From Catellatospora paridis (GTDB lineage: Bacteria; Actinomycetota; Actinomycetes; Mycobacteriales; Micromonosporaceae), in assembly GCF_009720365.1 (NCBI RefSeq), contig NZ_ML769319.1, positions 211,752 through 275,751 of the forward strand: a DNA stretch of 64,000 nucleotides, in the 5' to 3' direction. Shown piece by piece: positions 31,469-39,770 of the stretch. A model generated the notes under the pieces. It was not told the origin of the DNA. It saw nothing but the letters and a program-made list of their open reading frames with translations, and ran no database searches. The number at the start of each line of letters is the position of its first letter. Positions within the stretch are counted from its first letter, which is position 1. A program made the translations under genes and the position numbers.

Positions 31469-32269
31469 TCAGGGCGCGTGGGTGTGGGTCCAGGCCAGCA
31501 GCTCGTCGGCTGGCAGGGTATTCACGATCCGGTCGGGGAGGATGCCGGCGGCCTCGGCGCGGGAGCAGCCGTTGGGCAGCCAGCCGAGCTGCGCGACCGC
31601 GTGGGCGTCGGAGTTGATCGCGAACCGGAGGCCGGCCACCTTCGCCGCCTTGCGCAGCAGGTTCGAGGGCGGGTCGAGGCGGTCCGGCCGGGAGTTGATC
31701 TCGATGGCCTTGCCGTGGCGGGCCGCCGCGGCGAACACCGCGTCCACGTCGAAGCTGCTCGGCGCGCGTCGACGGGGTGCGCCGCCGCGGGAGGCGTGCC
31801 GGGCGTCGGTGGCGACGGGCAGCTTGCGGCCGGTGCAGTGGCCCAGGATGTCCAGGTGCGGGTCGGCCAGCGCGGTGAGCAGCCGCCGGGTCATCTTCAC
31901 CTTGTCCATCCGCAGCTCGCTGTGCACCGAGCCGACCACGACGTCGAGCCGTGCCAGCAGTTCGGGCTCCTGATCGAGGCTCCCGTCGGGCGCGATGTCG
32001 ACCTCGATGCCGGTCAGCACCCGGAAACCGGTGCCCGCCAGCGCCTCGTTCACCGCCGCCACGGCGTCGAGCTGGCGGCGCAGGCGTTGCGGGGACAGCC
32101 CGTTCGCGATGGTGAGCCGGGGGGAGTGGTCGGTCAGCACCACGTAGTCATGGCCCTGCGCGGCCGCCGCGGCGACCATCGCCTCCAGGGTGTCGCCGCC
32201 GTCGGACCAGTCGGTGTGCACGTGGCAGTCCCCGCGCAGCAGGGCCCGCAGCCCACCTGATCCGCTCAT
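31469..32269 (-). CDS. PHP-domain metal-dependent phosphoesterase
   Basis: The 266-aa protein has PHP motif I HVHTDWSDGG and motif II VVLTDHSPRL. Further metal ligands are expected at TGIEVDI, VVGSVHSELRMDK and LGHCTGR, and in the late motif AINSDAHAVAQL. It resembles the stand-alone PHP phosphoesterase or histidinol-phosphatase-like group and the PHP tail of PolX. A Arg/Gly-rich insertion (GGAPRRRAPS) follows the third motif. The substrate is unknown. Confidence 0.92.
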   Translation of the reverse strand: MSGSGGLRALLRGDCHVHTDWSDGGDTLEAMVAAAAAQGHDYVVLTDHSPRLTIANGLSPQRLRRQLDAVAAVNEALAGTGFRVLTGIEVDIAPDGSLDQEPELLARLDVVVGSVHSELRMDKVKMTRRLLTALADPHLDILGHCTGRKLPVATDARHASRGGAPRRRAPSSFDVDAVFAAAARHGKAIEINSRPDRLDPPSNLLRKAAKVAGLRFAINSDAHAVAQLGWLPNGCSRAEAAGILPDRIVNTLPADELLAWTHTHAP

Positions 32270-32492
32270 CCCGCCAGGCTAGCCCCCGACCGGCGAACCC
32301 CAGGCGGGGAAGGGGATTGTCGTCGTCGGAGGGCCGCGATAAGGTCCGGCAGCCGCGGCGCGCGATGCGTGCCGCGAGCTCCACGATGGACGCAGCCTTG
32401 CGCGCAAGCAGTCGTGGACCGGCGATGAGCCGGACAGGAAAAGCCGTGAGGTGCTGCACGGGTGTGCGCACCGTACGCCGGGGAGTGACCGC

Positions 32493-33518
32493 ATGCCGGT
32501 GGAGCCGATGCCGACGGGAGAGTATCGCGTGATCCAGCAACGCCAGCCCGACCCGCACCACACCGCGACCGAGGCGGCGAGGCCGTCCGGCGGCCTCATC
32601 GGGGCGTTCGACTACGGCGAGCCCGCCCGGCCCGCCGCGCCCGGGGACGTCGTCGCCGCCGCGCACGAGGCGCAGGCGCGCGAGGCGCGGGGCTGGTCGA
32701 TCGGCGACTTCCGCCTGCTCACCATGCTGGTCGGGGCGCTGATCGGGGTGGGCATCACCTGGACCGGTGACGAGCACCCCATGACGTTCGTCGTGGTCGC
32801 CGCACTGCTGGGCGCCGCGGCCGGCGAGTCGTTCGGGTTCGGCCTGTCCCGGTGGGCCGAGGTGCGCCGGCTGCACGCCATCGTGCGGTGGCGAGTGTGG
32901 GTGTCCATGCTCACCGTGCTCGCGGTCGCCGGCGGTCTGGTCTGGGCGACGCCGTACGTGCTGGGCAGCGAGAACAACGTGGACAACCTGACCGACCGCG
33001 GGATCGCGCTGTCGGCCCTGGCCATCGTCGGCGGGATGACCAGCGCGGCGACGCTCGGGGCGGTGAAGCAGGTGGTCGCCGACCCGCTGCCGGGCACTCC
33101 CGGGCAGCAGCTGGACGCGCTGCTGCGGCTGCGCCGGATGTGCTCGCGCATGCTGAGCCAGCTCGGCATCCTCGTGCTGCTGGTGATGGCGGTCAACGCG
33201 ACCGCGATCGGCTTCGGTGAGGAGCTGGACAAGGGCGTGGTGCTCTATTCCGGGGTGGTCGCGTCGTTCGTGGTGGGCACAATGTTCGCCCCGACCGCCG
33301 CGACGCTGCGCCGACGCGGGCAGCTCTACCTGGAGCGGCACTTCTCGCTGGACCAGGTGCCGACCGGTGAGCTGATCGAGGCGGCGGAGAACAAGGGGAA
33401 GCTGGAGAAGCTGCTCGGGCTCGACCAGACCACGTTCGGCGAGCTGAAGGCCGGTCTCGTCGTGCTCTCCCCGGTGGTCGCGGGCCTGATCGCGGTGATG
33501 ATCCAGAACATCAAGTGA
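32493..33518 (+). CDS. Multi-pass membrane protein of unknown function
   Basis: The 341-aa protein has a hydrophilic N-terminus of about 70 residues, then about six or seven membrane helices (for example LLTMLVGALIGVGITW, FVVVAALLGAAAGESFGFGL, WVSMLTVLAVAGGLVW, LGILVLLVMAVNATAIGF, GVVLYSGVVASFVVGTMF). A soluble stretch with LERHFSLDQVPTGELIEAAENKG and a final helix close it. I do not recognise the family. ATG 32493 has GGGGAG 7 nt upstream; GTG 32529 also has a good ribosome site. A strong terminator follows. Confidence 0.75.
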   Translation: MPVEPMPTGEYRVIQQRQPDPHHTATEAARPSGGLIGAFDYGEPARPAAPGDVVAAAHEAQAREARGWSIGDFRLLTMLVGALIGVGITWTGDEHPMTFVVVAALLGAAAGESFGFGLSRWAEVRRLHAIVRWRVWVSMLTVLAVAGGLVWATPYVLGSENNVDNLTDRGIALSALAIVGGMTSAATLGAVKQVVADPLPGTPGQQLDALLRLRRMCSRMLSQLGILVLLVMAVNATAIGFGEELDKGVVLYSGVVASFVVGTMFAPTAATLRRRGQLYLERHFSLDQVPTGELIEAAENKGKLEKLLGLDQTTFGELKAGLVVLSPVVAGLIAVMIQNIK

Positions 33519-33524
33519 CCGTGA

Positions 33525-33563
33525 CGCGAAGGGGCTCCCGCCGGCGGCGGGAGCCCCTTCGCG
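33525..33563. terminator. Strong 18-bp hairpin terminator
   Basis: The 18-nt perfect arms (33525-33542 and 33546-33563) with a 3-nt loop contain GAAGGGGCTCCCGCC. The hairpin serves the membrane-protein gene on the plus strand and the beta-propeller gene on the minus strand. Confidence 0.92.
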
Positions 33564-33575
33564 ATCAAGGCCGGA

Positions 33576-34760
33576 TCACCAGCCGCTGTCCAGGAAACCC
33601 GGACGGCTGACCAGGTTGAACAGCGCGAAGCGGCGCTGCGGGCTGCCGTTGATCGCGGTGTACGCCCCCGCAGCGACGAGCTGCCCCAGGTCCCGGCTGG
33701 CGCTGAGGGTGTTCACGCCGACCGAGCCGTTGCCGTTGGCGGTCCACGGCAGCAGTTCGCCGGACGTGGTCACCGCGGCCAGCTTGACCCGGCGGTCCGA
33801 GCCGTCGAGGCAGACGCCCTTGTTGCCGACGTTGGCGCTGCGGCACACGTTGTCGAAGTGCCCGCCGAGGTAGACCGTGCCGTCGAGCACCGCGACCGCC
33901 TGCACGTCGCCGTCGGTGGTGATGGTCCACCGCGCGTTGCCCGCCAGGTCCATCGCGGTGGCGCGGCCGCCGCCGCCGTCGATCCCGGCGTACAGCGTGC
34001 CGCCGTCCAGGGCCAGGTCGTGCACCATCGCCGTGACGTGGGACCAGAAGCCCAGGTCGACCTCGCCCCGGGCCGGGTCGACCGCGGCCACCTTGCCGGT
34101 GCCTCTGAGCCAGTTCACCGCGTTGAACCGCCCGCCGAGGTAGACCCGGTCGGACGAGACCAGCAGGGCGCGCACGAGGTCGTTGATCTGCGGCCGCCAG
34201 TTCGGGTCCAGCGCGCCGGTGTTCGCGTCGAACGCGGCGGCCCGGGTGCGTTCCTGCCCGTTCACGCTGGTGATGGAGCCGCCGAGGTAGACCCGGCCGT
34301 GCCCGACCGCGATGGCGTACGGCGTCCCGGAGATCGAGTGCTTGAAGGTGCTCTGCACCGCGCCCGAAGTGCTGATCTTGGCCAGGTTGTCGCGGTTGAC
34401 CCCGTTCACCTTGTGGAACGAGCCGGCGGCGTAGACACCTCCCCCGTCCGCGGTCAGCGCGGTCACCCGTGCGTCCGCGCCGGGGTTCCAGGGCAGCAGC
34501 GCGCCGGTCCGCGCGTCCACGGCCGCCAGCCGTGACCGCCCGACGGACTTGCCGTTGCTGGTGGCCGAAGTGAAGTCGCCGCCGACGTAGATGGTGCTGC
34601 CCCAGTACGCGGTGGCGAGCACCTCCCCGTTGAAGGTCACCGAAGGAGCGGGGGCAGGATTCACCGGCGCGGCCAGGACGGCGGTGAAGGCCAGTGGTGA
34701 GATCAGCACGCCCAGTGCCGCGGTCACCGTCATATTGCGCAATGTTGAACATTTCAGCAC
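33576..34760 (-). CDS. Secreted beta-propeller (delta-60/PQQ-like repeat) protein
   Basis: The 394-aa protein has a Sec signal (KCSTLRN then a hydrophobic run ending FTAVLAAP, cleavage near residue 31). At least six repeats follow of the form hydrophobic-x-x-GTVYLGGxFxxVNG-R-x-LAAxDxxTGxLxPW. Examples are TIYVGGDFTS, GVYAAGSFHKVNG, RVYLGGSITSVNG, RVYLGGRFNAVNW, TLYAGIDGGGG and TVYLGGHFDNV. This is a beta-propeller, probably extracellular. Two Cys near residues 310-325 could form a disulphide. The GTG at 34760 gives a signal peptide with basic residues; ATG 34733 would lose them. The ligand is unknown. Confidence 0.87.
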   Translation of the reverse strand: MLKCSTLRNMTVTAALGVLISPLAFTAVLAAPVNPAPAPSVTFNGEVLATAYWGSTIYVGGDFTSATSNGKSVGRSRLAAVDARTGALLPWNPGADARVTALTADGGGVYAAGSFHKVNGVNRDNLAKISTSGAVQSTFKHSISGTPYAIAVGHGRVYLGGSITSVNGQERTRAAAFDANTGALDPNWRPQINDLVRALLVSSDRVYLGGRFNAVNWLRGTGKVAAVDPARGEVDLGFWSHVTAMVHDLALDGGTLYAGIDGGGGRATAMDLAGNARWTITTDGDVQAVAVLDGTVYLGGHFDNVCRSANVGNKGVCLDGSDRRVKLAAVTTSGELLPWTANGNGSVGVNTLSASRDLGQLVAAGAYTAINGSPQRRFALFNLVSRPGFLDSGW

Positions 34761-34825
34761 GTCATGCCCAACGAGGCACCCACCGGGCCGACGCTCCCGC
34801 GCTCCCGGTGTGGCAGGCTGCGCGT

Positions 34826-35818
34826 GTGAACATCGCGGTGATCGGACTCGGACTCATCGGCGGATCACTCATGCGCGCCCTGTCCGCCGCCGGGCACCGC
34901 GTGCTCGGGTTCGACGCGGACCCGGAGACCCGGGCCACCGCCCGCAGCGCGGCGGCCCGAGTGCCCGCGGCGCAGCGCTGGCAGCTGACCGCGACCATCC
35001 GCGACGCCGCGGCCGACGCCGAGCTGGTGGTGCTGGCGGTGCCGCTGCCGGCGCTGGACGACGTGCTCGACGCGCTGACGGCCTGCGGCTACCACGGCCT
35101 GATCACGGACGTGACCTCGGTGAAGGGGCCGGTGCGCGAGGCGGTCGCGGCCCGGCTGCGCCGGGCGGCCAACCCGCTCGCGGGCTTCGTCGGCGGGCAC
35201 CCCATGGCGGGCAAGTCCGTGTCCGGCTTCGCCTCCGCCGATCCTGCCCTGTTCACGGGCTGCGCCTGGGTGCTGTGCCTGGACGAGCCGACCGGCCTGG
35301 ACGACTGGCTCACCGTGGCGGGCCTGGTCACCTCGCTCGGCGCGCGGGTGGTGCCGTCGACCAGCGCCGAGCACGACCGCGCGGTGGCGGTCATCAGCCA
35401 CGTGCCGCACCTGCTGGCGCTGGCCCTGGCGGCGACGGCCGCGAGCGATCCGCTGGCGCTGACCCTGGCCGCGGGCTCGTTCCGGGACGGCACCCGGGTC
35501 GCCGGCAGCCGGCCGGAGCTGGTGGCCGCGATGTGCGGCGGCAACGCCCCGGCAGTGCTGACCGCGCTCGGTGACGTGCAGGATCGGCTGGACGAGGCGG
35601 CCAAGGCCCTGGAGGGACGTGACCCGCTGCGCGCGATCCGCGACTGGGCGAAGGACGGGCACGTCGCCCGGCAGGCCTGGCCGCCCGCGCCCGGCCGCCC
35701 CGAGCAGGTCCCGGTGCGGGTGGAGACGCTGCTGCGGCTGGGCCGCGCCGGCGGCTGGATCACCGAGGTCGCGGCGGACCGCCGTACCGTGACGGCGTTC
35801 CTGCCGGTTGAAGGGTAG
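34826..35818 (+). CDS. tyrA: Prephenate dehydrogenase
   Basis: The enzyme oxidatively decarboxylates prephenate to 4-hydroxyphenylpyruvate in tyrosine synthesis. The 330-aa product begins with the NAD-binding loop VIGLGLIGGSLMRALS and has LVVLAVPLPAL, DVTSVKGPV, GGHPMAGKSVSGF and SAEHDRAVAVISHVPHLLALAL, all diagnostic. GTG 34826 is the natural start next to the Rossmann fold. No ACT domain is visible. It stands alone, divergent from the beta-propeller gene, and is followed by a spacer repeat and a small membrane protein. Confidence 0.94.
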   Translation: MNIAVIGLGLIGGSLMRALSAAGHRVLGFDADPETRATARSAAARVPAAQRWQLTATIRDAAADAELVVLAVPLPALDDVLDALTACGYHGLITDVTSVKGPVREAVAARLRRAANPLAGFVGGHPMAGKSVSGFASADPALFTGCAWVLCLDEPTGLDDWLTVAGLVTSLGARVVPSTSAEHDRAVAVISHVPHLLALALAATAASDPLALTLAAGSFRDGTRVAGSRPELVAAMCGGNAPAVLTALGDVQDRLDEAAKALEGRDPLRAIRDWAKDGHVARQAWPPAPGRPEQVPVRVETLLRLGRAGGWITEVAADRRTVTAFLPVEG

Positions 35819-35895
35819 TGAGCGAGCGTAGCGCGCGAACCGGGTGGCTCAGTCCCGGTCATGCCGTCGACGAGCGCAGCGAGGAGCAGGCATGA
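35819..35895 (+). repeat. Spacer repeat carrying a ribosome-binding site, copy B
   Basis: This copy starts TGAGCGAGCG directly after the tyrA stop codon. It ends in a 37-nt block (35859-35895) that matches copy A at 33 positions. The block contains AGCGAGGAG and ends in the start codon of the next gene. Confidence 0.7.
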
Positions 35896-36200
35896 CCCAG
35901 CTTCGGACGCGCCCCACCCTGCGTGAACCCCACCCGGTGCGGCCGTGGGCGGTGGTCGCCGGCGCGCTGGCGGCGGGGGTGTGGCTGCTGTCGTTCGGCA
36001 TGTTCGGGGTGACCCTGGGCGGCTACGTCGGCTGGACCGTGGTGGCGGGCCTGCTCGCCTGGGCAGCCGCGCTGGCTCTCGTCCGGTACGGCGACCGCGG
36101 GGTCGCGGCGGGGGTCGCCGCGGCGACCGGTGTCGCCTGGACCGCGGCGGCACTCTCCGTAATCGCCGAGTGGATCCGCCGAGGAGCCTGGCCACTGTGA
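35892..36200 (+). CDS. Small three-helix membrane protein
   Basis: The 102-aa protein has a basic N-terminus and three hydrophobic segments (VVAGALAAGVWLLSFGMFGV, GWTVVAGLLAWAAALALV, GVAAATGVAWTAAALSVI). The ribosome site and start codon are supplied by the repeated spacer that precedes it. No family is recognised. It is probably co-transcribed with tyrA. Confidence 0.75.
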   Translation: MTQLRTRPTLREPHPVRPWAVVAGALAAGVWLLSFGMFGVTLGGYVGWTVVAGLLAWAAALALVRYGDRGVAAGVAAATGVAWTAAALSVIAEWIRRGAWPL

Positions 36201-36653
36201 GTGACCTTGTGTTAAACCCCCGAGACAAGCTCGCCGGCGGTACGACGCTGAGGAGCAGCGGTCACAAGGCGTCACCGAACAACCGCGTTCCCGGACTTGA
36301 CGCGGGTCACACTCGCGCGGCACTCTCGGCTGTATGTGGACGCCGCAGCAGCCAGATCCGGACCGTTGTCGCCGGCGCCTGCAGCTGCTCGCCGAGCTGT
36401 CCGGCGGCACCGGCCGCGAGCGGCTGCTGCCGGTCGTGGGCGGCACCTCCAGCATTGCGCGTGCCGTCCGGGGGGCCGGCAAGGGCGTGGCGGCCGACAA
36501 ACTCCGCGAGCTGATCGCGACGCGTCGGCGACTGGCGGGCTGACTGGTCGTTGTCAGATCAGGGTCATCACTCGGCGGACCGCCGGCTGGTGCCCGTCTC
36601 GCGGGCGATCCGGGGATCGCTCGTAGCCCATATCGACACCATTTGGGGGGACC
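36201..36653. other. 453-bp region with one doubtful small ORF
   Basis: The region upstream of the tRNA-deaminase partner gene has no recognisable RNA or repeat. It contains one small plus-strand ORF (36334-36543). TTGACG near 36297 could be a -35 element. Confidence 0.3.
36334..36543 (+). CDS. Possible small hypothetical protein (69 aa)
   Basis: The ORF begins MWTPQQPDPDRCRRRLQLLAE and ends RELIATRRRLAG. It is Arg-rich with helix-forming composition. There is no clear ribosome site. Codon positions look GC-biased like real genes, but the ORF is short. It could be a real small protein or chance. Confidence 0.35.
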   Translation: MWTPQQPDPDRCRRRLQLLAELSGGTGRERLLPVVGGTSSIARAVRGAGKGVAADKLRELIATRRRLAG

Positions 36654-37163
36654 GTGTCGTACTTCGCCGCCGCAGTGGTCCGAGGCCGGTCCGGCTGGGC
36701 CGCCAGCGAACTGAACCTGCATGACGCGGCAGACGTGGACGAGGTGGCCGACCTGCTGCGCGAGGCCGACCCGGGTGCCGACGTCTCCTTGATGTTCGTC
36801 GAGTCCGACGACGCCTACCTGGTCGTCCTGCGCCTCGACGAGGGTGAGGACCTGCGGATCTTCGGCTCCGACTCGGCCTTCGCCGATGAGTCCCGGCTCG
36901 GCAAGCTGCTGCTCGTCGACGTCGAGGCCCCGGTCGTGGAGATCGACGAGGTCGAGGCGGCCGACGACGACGAGGACCGCCCCGCCGCCGACCCCGCCGC
37001 CGACCCGGTGGGCGACGCCGACCTGCTGGCCGACCTCGGCGTCTCCGCGCACAAGCTGCTGGCCCTCTGCGCCACCGACGGCCTGCTGCCCGCCGACGTC
37101 ACGGCCGAGGTGTGCCAGGCGATCGGCTGCGGCGACGAGGTCGAGGAGCTGCGGGAGTCTTGA
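36654..37163 (+). CDS. tRNA adenosine deaminase-associated protein
   Basis: The 169-aa acidic protein (SYFAAAVVRGRSGWAASELN, then VDEVADLLREADPG and a C-terminal DLGVSAHKLLALCATDGLLPAD) matches the actinobacterial family always found next to tadA. It overlaps the tadA start by 4 nt (TTGA). A very acidic, Ala/Asp-rich linker lies at about residues 100-125. It is presumed to be a partner of TadA in tRNA-Arg wobble editing. Biochemical evidence is not known to me. Confidence 0.9.
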   Translation: MSYFAAAVVRGRSGWAASELNLHDAADVDEVADLLREADPGADVSLMFVESDDAYLVVLRLDEGEDLRIFGSDSAFADESRLGKLLLVDVEAPVVEIDEVEAADDDEDRPAADPAADPVGDADLLADLGVSAHKLLALCATDGLLPADVTAEVCQAIGCGDEVEELRES

Positions 37164-37633
37164 GACCCCGGGCGCGGCACGAACAGTGGATGCGCCGCGC
37201 CCTCGACGTCGCCGCCGGCTGTGACGACAGCGCGGACGTGCCGGTCGGCGCGGTGGTGTACGCCCCCGACGGCACGGAACTGGCCGTCGGCCGCAACGAG
37301 CGGGAGGCCGCCCACGACCCGACCGCGCATGCCGAGATCCTCGCGCTGCGCGCCGCCGCCGCCCGGCTCGGCGAGTGGCGGCTGGAGGGCTGCACGCTGG
37401 TGGTGACCCTCGAACCGTGCACCATGTGCGCGGGCGCGATCGTGCTGGCCCGCATCGGCACCGTGGTCTTCGGCGCCTGGGAGCCCAAGACCGGCGCGGC
37501 CGGCTCGCTCTGGGACGTGCTGCGCGACCGCCGCCTCAACCACCGCCCCGAGGTCTACGCCGGGGTGCTGGCCGACGAGTCCGCGACGATGCTCCGCGCC
37601 TTCTTCGACCGCGGCGGCCCGCTCACGCCGTGA
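37160..37633 (+). CDS. tadA: tRNA-specific adenosine deaminase
   Basis: TadA converts A34 of tRNA-Arg(ACG) to inosine. The 157-aa product has the zinc motif TAHAEILALR (His and catalytic Glu) and PCTMCAGAIVLARI (two Cys ligands). The TTG at 37160 overlaps the preceding stop codon and gives a normal-length protein; ATG 37190 would truncate the first helix. The 3' end overlaps the convergent MaoC-like gene by 11 bp. Confidence 0.94.
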   Translation: MRPRARHEQWMRRALDVAAGCDDSADVPVGAVVYAPDGTELAVGRNEREAAHDPTAHAEILALRAAAARLGEWRLEGCTLVVTLEPCTMCAGAIVLARIGTVVFGAWEPKTGAAGSLWDVLRDRRLNHRPEVYAGVLADESATMLRAFFDRGGPLTP

Positions 37634-38423
37634 TCGTGCCGGCCAGGTGGGGCTTGCCGGTGCGGGCGTCGCGGAGGGAGAAGTCGCGGCCGGTGAAGGT
37701 GAAGCCGACCGTCGCCGGCAGCAGGATCGGCAGCTTGAAGGACACCTCCACGGCGTACGCCGCAGGTAGTCGCCCGTCGAGCGCGGCCAGGCAGCGGGCC
37801 TTGCTCCACATGCCGTGCGCGATGGGTTTCGGGAAGCCGAACAGGCGCGCGCCCACCCACGAGGTGTGGATCGGGTTGTGGTCGCCGGACGCCTCGGCGT
37901 ACGCGGTGCCGGTCGAGGTCGGCACGCGCCACGTCGCGTGCGGGGGCGCCGCCGGGGCGGCCTCGCGGGCCGGGCGCTCGCCCTTCGGCTCGTCCGACGG
38001 GCCCTTGCGCAGGTAGGTCGACACGTCCCGCCACACCACCGCGCCGCCCACCGACGCCGTGGTGATCACGTCGTACTGGCGCCCGCGCGGGTGGTCGCGC
38101 AGGTCCCGCGCGTGCACCGCGAGGTCGAGCACGTCGTCGGCGGTGAGCTGCCGGTGCTGCTCGATCCGGTTGGCCACGTGCACCCCGCCGACGACCGGGA
38201 ACGGGAAGTCGCGCCGGGTCATCAGGTCCAGTTGCAGCCCGAAGCCGAGGATGTGGGGGTAGGTCACCGGCAGCCGGTCGTCGAGCCGGAACCCGCACAC
38301 CCGCTGGTAGCGGGCCAGGTGCTCGGGGTCGACGGTGACCGTGGCGGTCAGCGTGTCCTCGGGCAGCGTGCTCGGCCGGGGGAAGGGCACCACCGAGAGC
38401 GCGGCGCGCAGCATGCTGGGCAT
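37623..38423 (-). CDS. MaoC-like (R)-hydratase / HtdX-type dehydratase
   Basis: The 266-aa protein has a double hot-dog layout. The C-terminal domain carries the hydratase motif YAEASGDHNPIHTSWVGARL followed by GFPKPIAHGMW. It resembles mycobacterial HtdX, which sits in the same order with FabG4 and FadA2. It would hydrate enoyl-CoA or dehydrate 3-hydroxyacyl thioesters. ATG 38423 overlaps the stop codon of the upstream fabG-like gene by one base. Its 3' end overlaps tadA by 11 bp. Confidence 0.9.
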   Translation of the reverse strand: MPSMLRAALSVVPFPRPSTLPEDTLTATVTVDPEHLARYQRVCGFRLDDRLPVTYPHILGFGLQLDLMTRRDFPFPVVGGVHVANRIEQHRQLTADDVLDLAVHARDLRDHPRGRQYDVITTASVGGAVVWRDVSTYLRKGPSDEPKGERPAREAAPAAPPHATWRVPTSTGTAYAEASGDHNPIHTSWVGARLFGFPKPIAHGMWSKARCLAALDGRLPAAYAVEVSFKLPILLPATVGFTFTGRDFSLRDARTGKPHLAGTITA

Positions 38424-39724
38424 CAGGCCCCCAGCAGCGACTGGCCGCAGACCCGGACCACGTTGCCCGTCACCGCGGCCGAGCCGGGCGCGGCGAACCA
38501 GGCCACCGTCTCGGCGACGTCGACCGGCAGGCCGCCCTGGGACAGGCTGTTCATCCGCCGCCCCACCTCGCGGATGAGCACCGGCATCTTCGCGGTCATC
38601 GCGGTCTCGATGAAGCCGGGCGCGACCGCGTTGACGGTGACGCCCTGCGCGGCGAGCACCGGCGCGAGCGCGCGTACCCAGCCGATCACGCCGGCCTTGC
38701 TGGCGGCGTAGTTGGTCTGCCCGCGGTTGCCGGCGATGCCCGCGATCGAGGCGACGCCGACGATGCGCCCGCCCGCCGGGATCAGGCCCGCGTCGAGCAG
38801 TGCCTCGGTGACGTGCGCCGGGGCGATCAGGTTGACCTTGAGCACGCCGTCCCAGCGGGTCTGATCCATGTTCGCGAGCGTCTTGTCGCGGGTGATGCCG
38901 GCGTTGTGCACCAGCACGTCGAGCCGGCCGTGCCGGTCCCGGACGTGGCCGACCAGCCGCTGCGCCGCGTCGGCGCCGGTCAGATCCAGCTGGTACGCCT
39001 CGCCGCGCACCTCGTTGGCGACCTTGGCCAGGTCGTCCCCGGCGGCCGGCACGTCCAGGCAGATCACGTGCGCCCCGTCGCGGGCCAGCACCCGGGCCAT
39101 GGCCGCGCCGATGCCCCGCGCCGCCCCGGTCACCAGCGCGACCTTGCCTGTCAGGTCCTTCGCCTCCGGCGCGGGTGTCGCGTCCACCGTGATCGTCTGA
39201 CCGCTGACGTACGCCGACTTCGTCGAGAGAAGGAACTCCAGCGTCGAGCGCAGCGCGGCGACGTCGGCCTCCGGGTGCACCCGCACCAGCTGGGCCGTGG
39301 TGCCCCGGCCGAACTCCTTGCCGACGCTGCGCACGAAGCCGTCCAGCGCCTGCTGTGCGGCGGCCTGGCCGGGGTCGGCGGCGCTGCTCAGCGGCAGGCC
39401 CAGCACGATCACGCGCCCGGCCGGGGTGAGCGAGCGCGCCACCGGGTGGAAGAAGTCGTAGAGCGCCCGCAGCCCGCCGGGCGTGGTGATGCCGGTGGCG
39501 TCGAAGACCAGCGCGTGGTGCTTCTCGCCCTGCTCGTTCGACCCGAGCAGCTTGGCCAGCTCCTCGTAGCGCGGCCCGTCGGACGGCCCGACCAGCACCG
39601 GCCCGGGGATGAGCGCGTCGCCCGAGCGGTAGCGCGGCAGCCGCGGCGGATCGGGCAGCCCGAGCCGCTTGACTATCGCCCGCCCCGGCCCGGACCTTGC
39701 GAAACTTGTGTAACGGTCGCTCAT
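38423..39724 (-). CDS. FabG4-type 3-oxoacyl reductase (high-molecular-weight SDR)
   Basis: The 433-aa protein has an N-terminal flavodoxin-like Rossmann domain (about residues 1-190) and a catalytic SDR domain. The SDR domain has VTGAARGIGAAMARVLARDG, LVHNAGITRDKTLANM, a catalytic Ser-Tyr-Lys set in VASIAGIAG and NYAASKAGVIGW, and APGFIETAMT. This matches mycobacterial FabG4, an NADH-dependent beta-ketoacyl-CoA reductase. ATG 39724 starts inside the shared promoter, 7 nt from the palindromic operator. It is followed by the MaoC gene in an operon and is divergent from fadA2. Confidence 0.93.
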   Translation of the reverse strand: MSDRYTSFARSGPGRAIVKRLGLPDPPRLPRYRSGDALIPGPVLVGPSDGPRYEELAKLLGSNEQGEKHHALVFDATGITTPGGLRALYDFFHPVARSLTPAGRVIVLGLPLSSAADPGQAAAQQALDGFVRSVGKEFGRGTTAQLVRVHPEADVAALRSTLEFLLSTKSAYVSGQTITVDATPAPEAKDLTGKVALVTGAARGIGAAMARVLARDGAHVICLDVPAAGDDLAKVANEVRGEAYQLDLTGADAAQRLVGHVRDRHGRLDVLVHNAGITRDKTLANMDQTRWDGVLKVNLIAPAHVTEALLDAGLIPAGGRIVGVASIAGIAGNRGQTNYAASKAGVIGWVRALAPVLAAQGVTVNAVAPGFIETAMTAKMPVLIREVGRRMNSLSQGGLPVDVAETVAWFAAPGSAAVTGNVVRVCGQSLLGA

Positions 39725-39729
39725 GCGGT

Positions 39730-39753
39730 AGACCTTACTCGCGAGTAAGGTCT
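39730..39753. promoter_or_regulatory. Perfect 24-bp palindromic operator between fabG4- and fadA2-like genes
   Basis: The 24-bp sequence is fully self-complementary and centres on TTACTCGCGAGTAA (39735-39748), the TTAC-N6-GTAA motif shared with 10611, 12457 and 12473. It lies between divergent start codons 47 bp apart, so one bound dimer would control both directions. Confidence 0.75.
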
Positions 39754-39770
39754 GACACCAGGAGGCTGTT

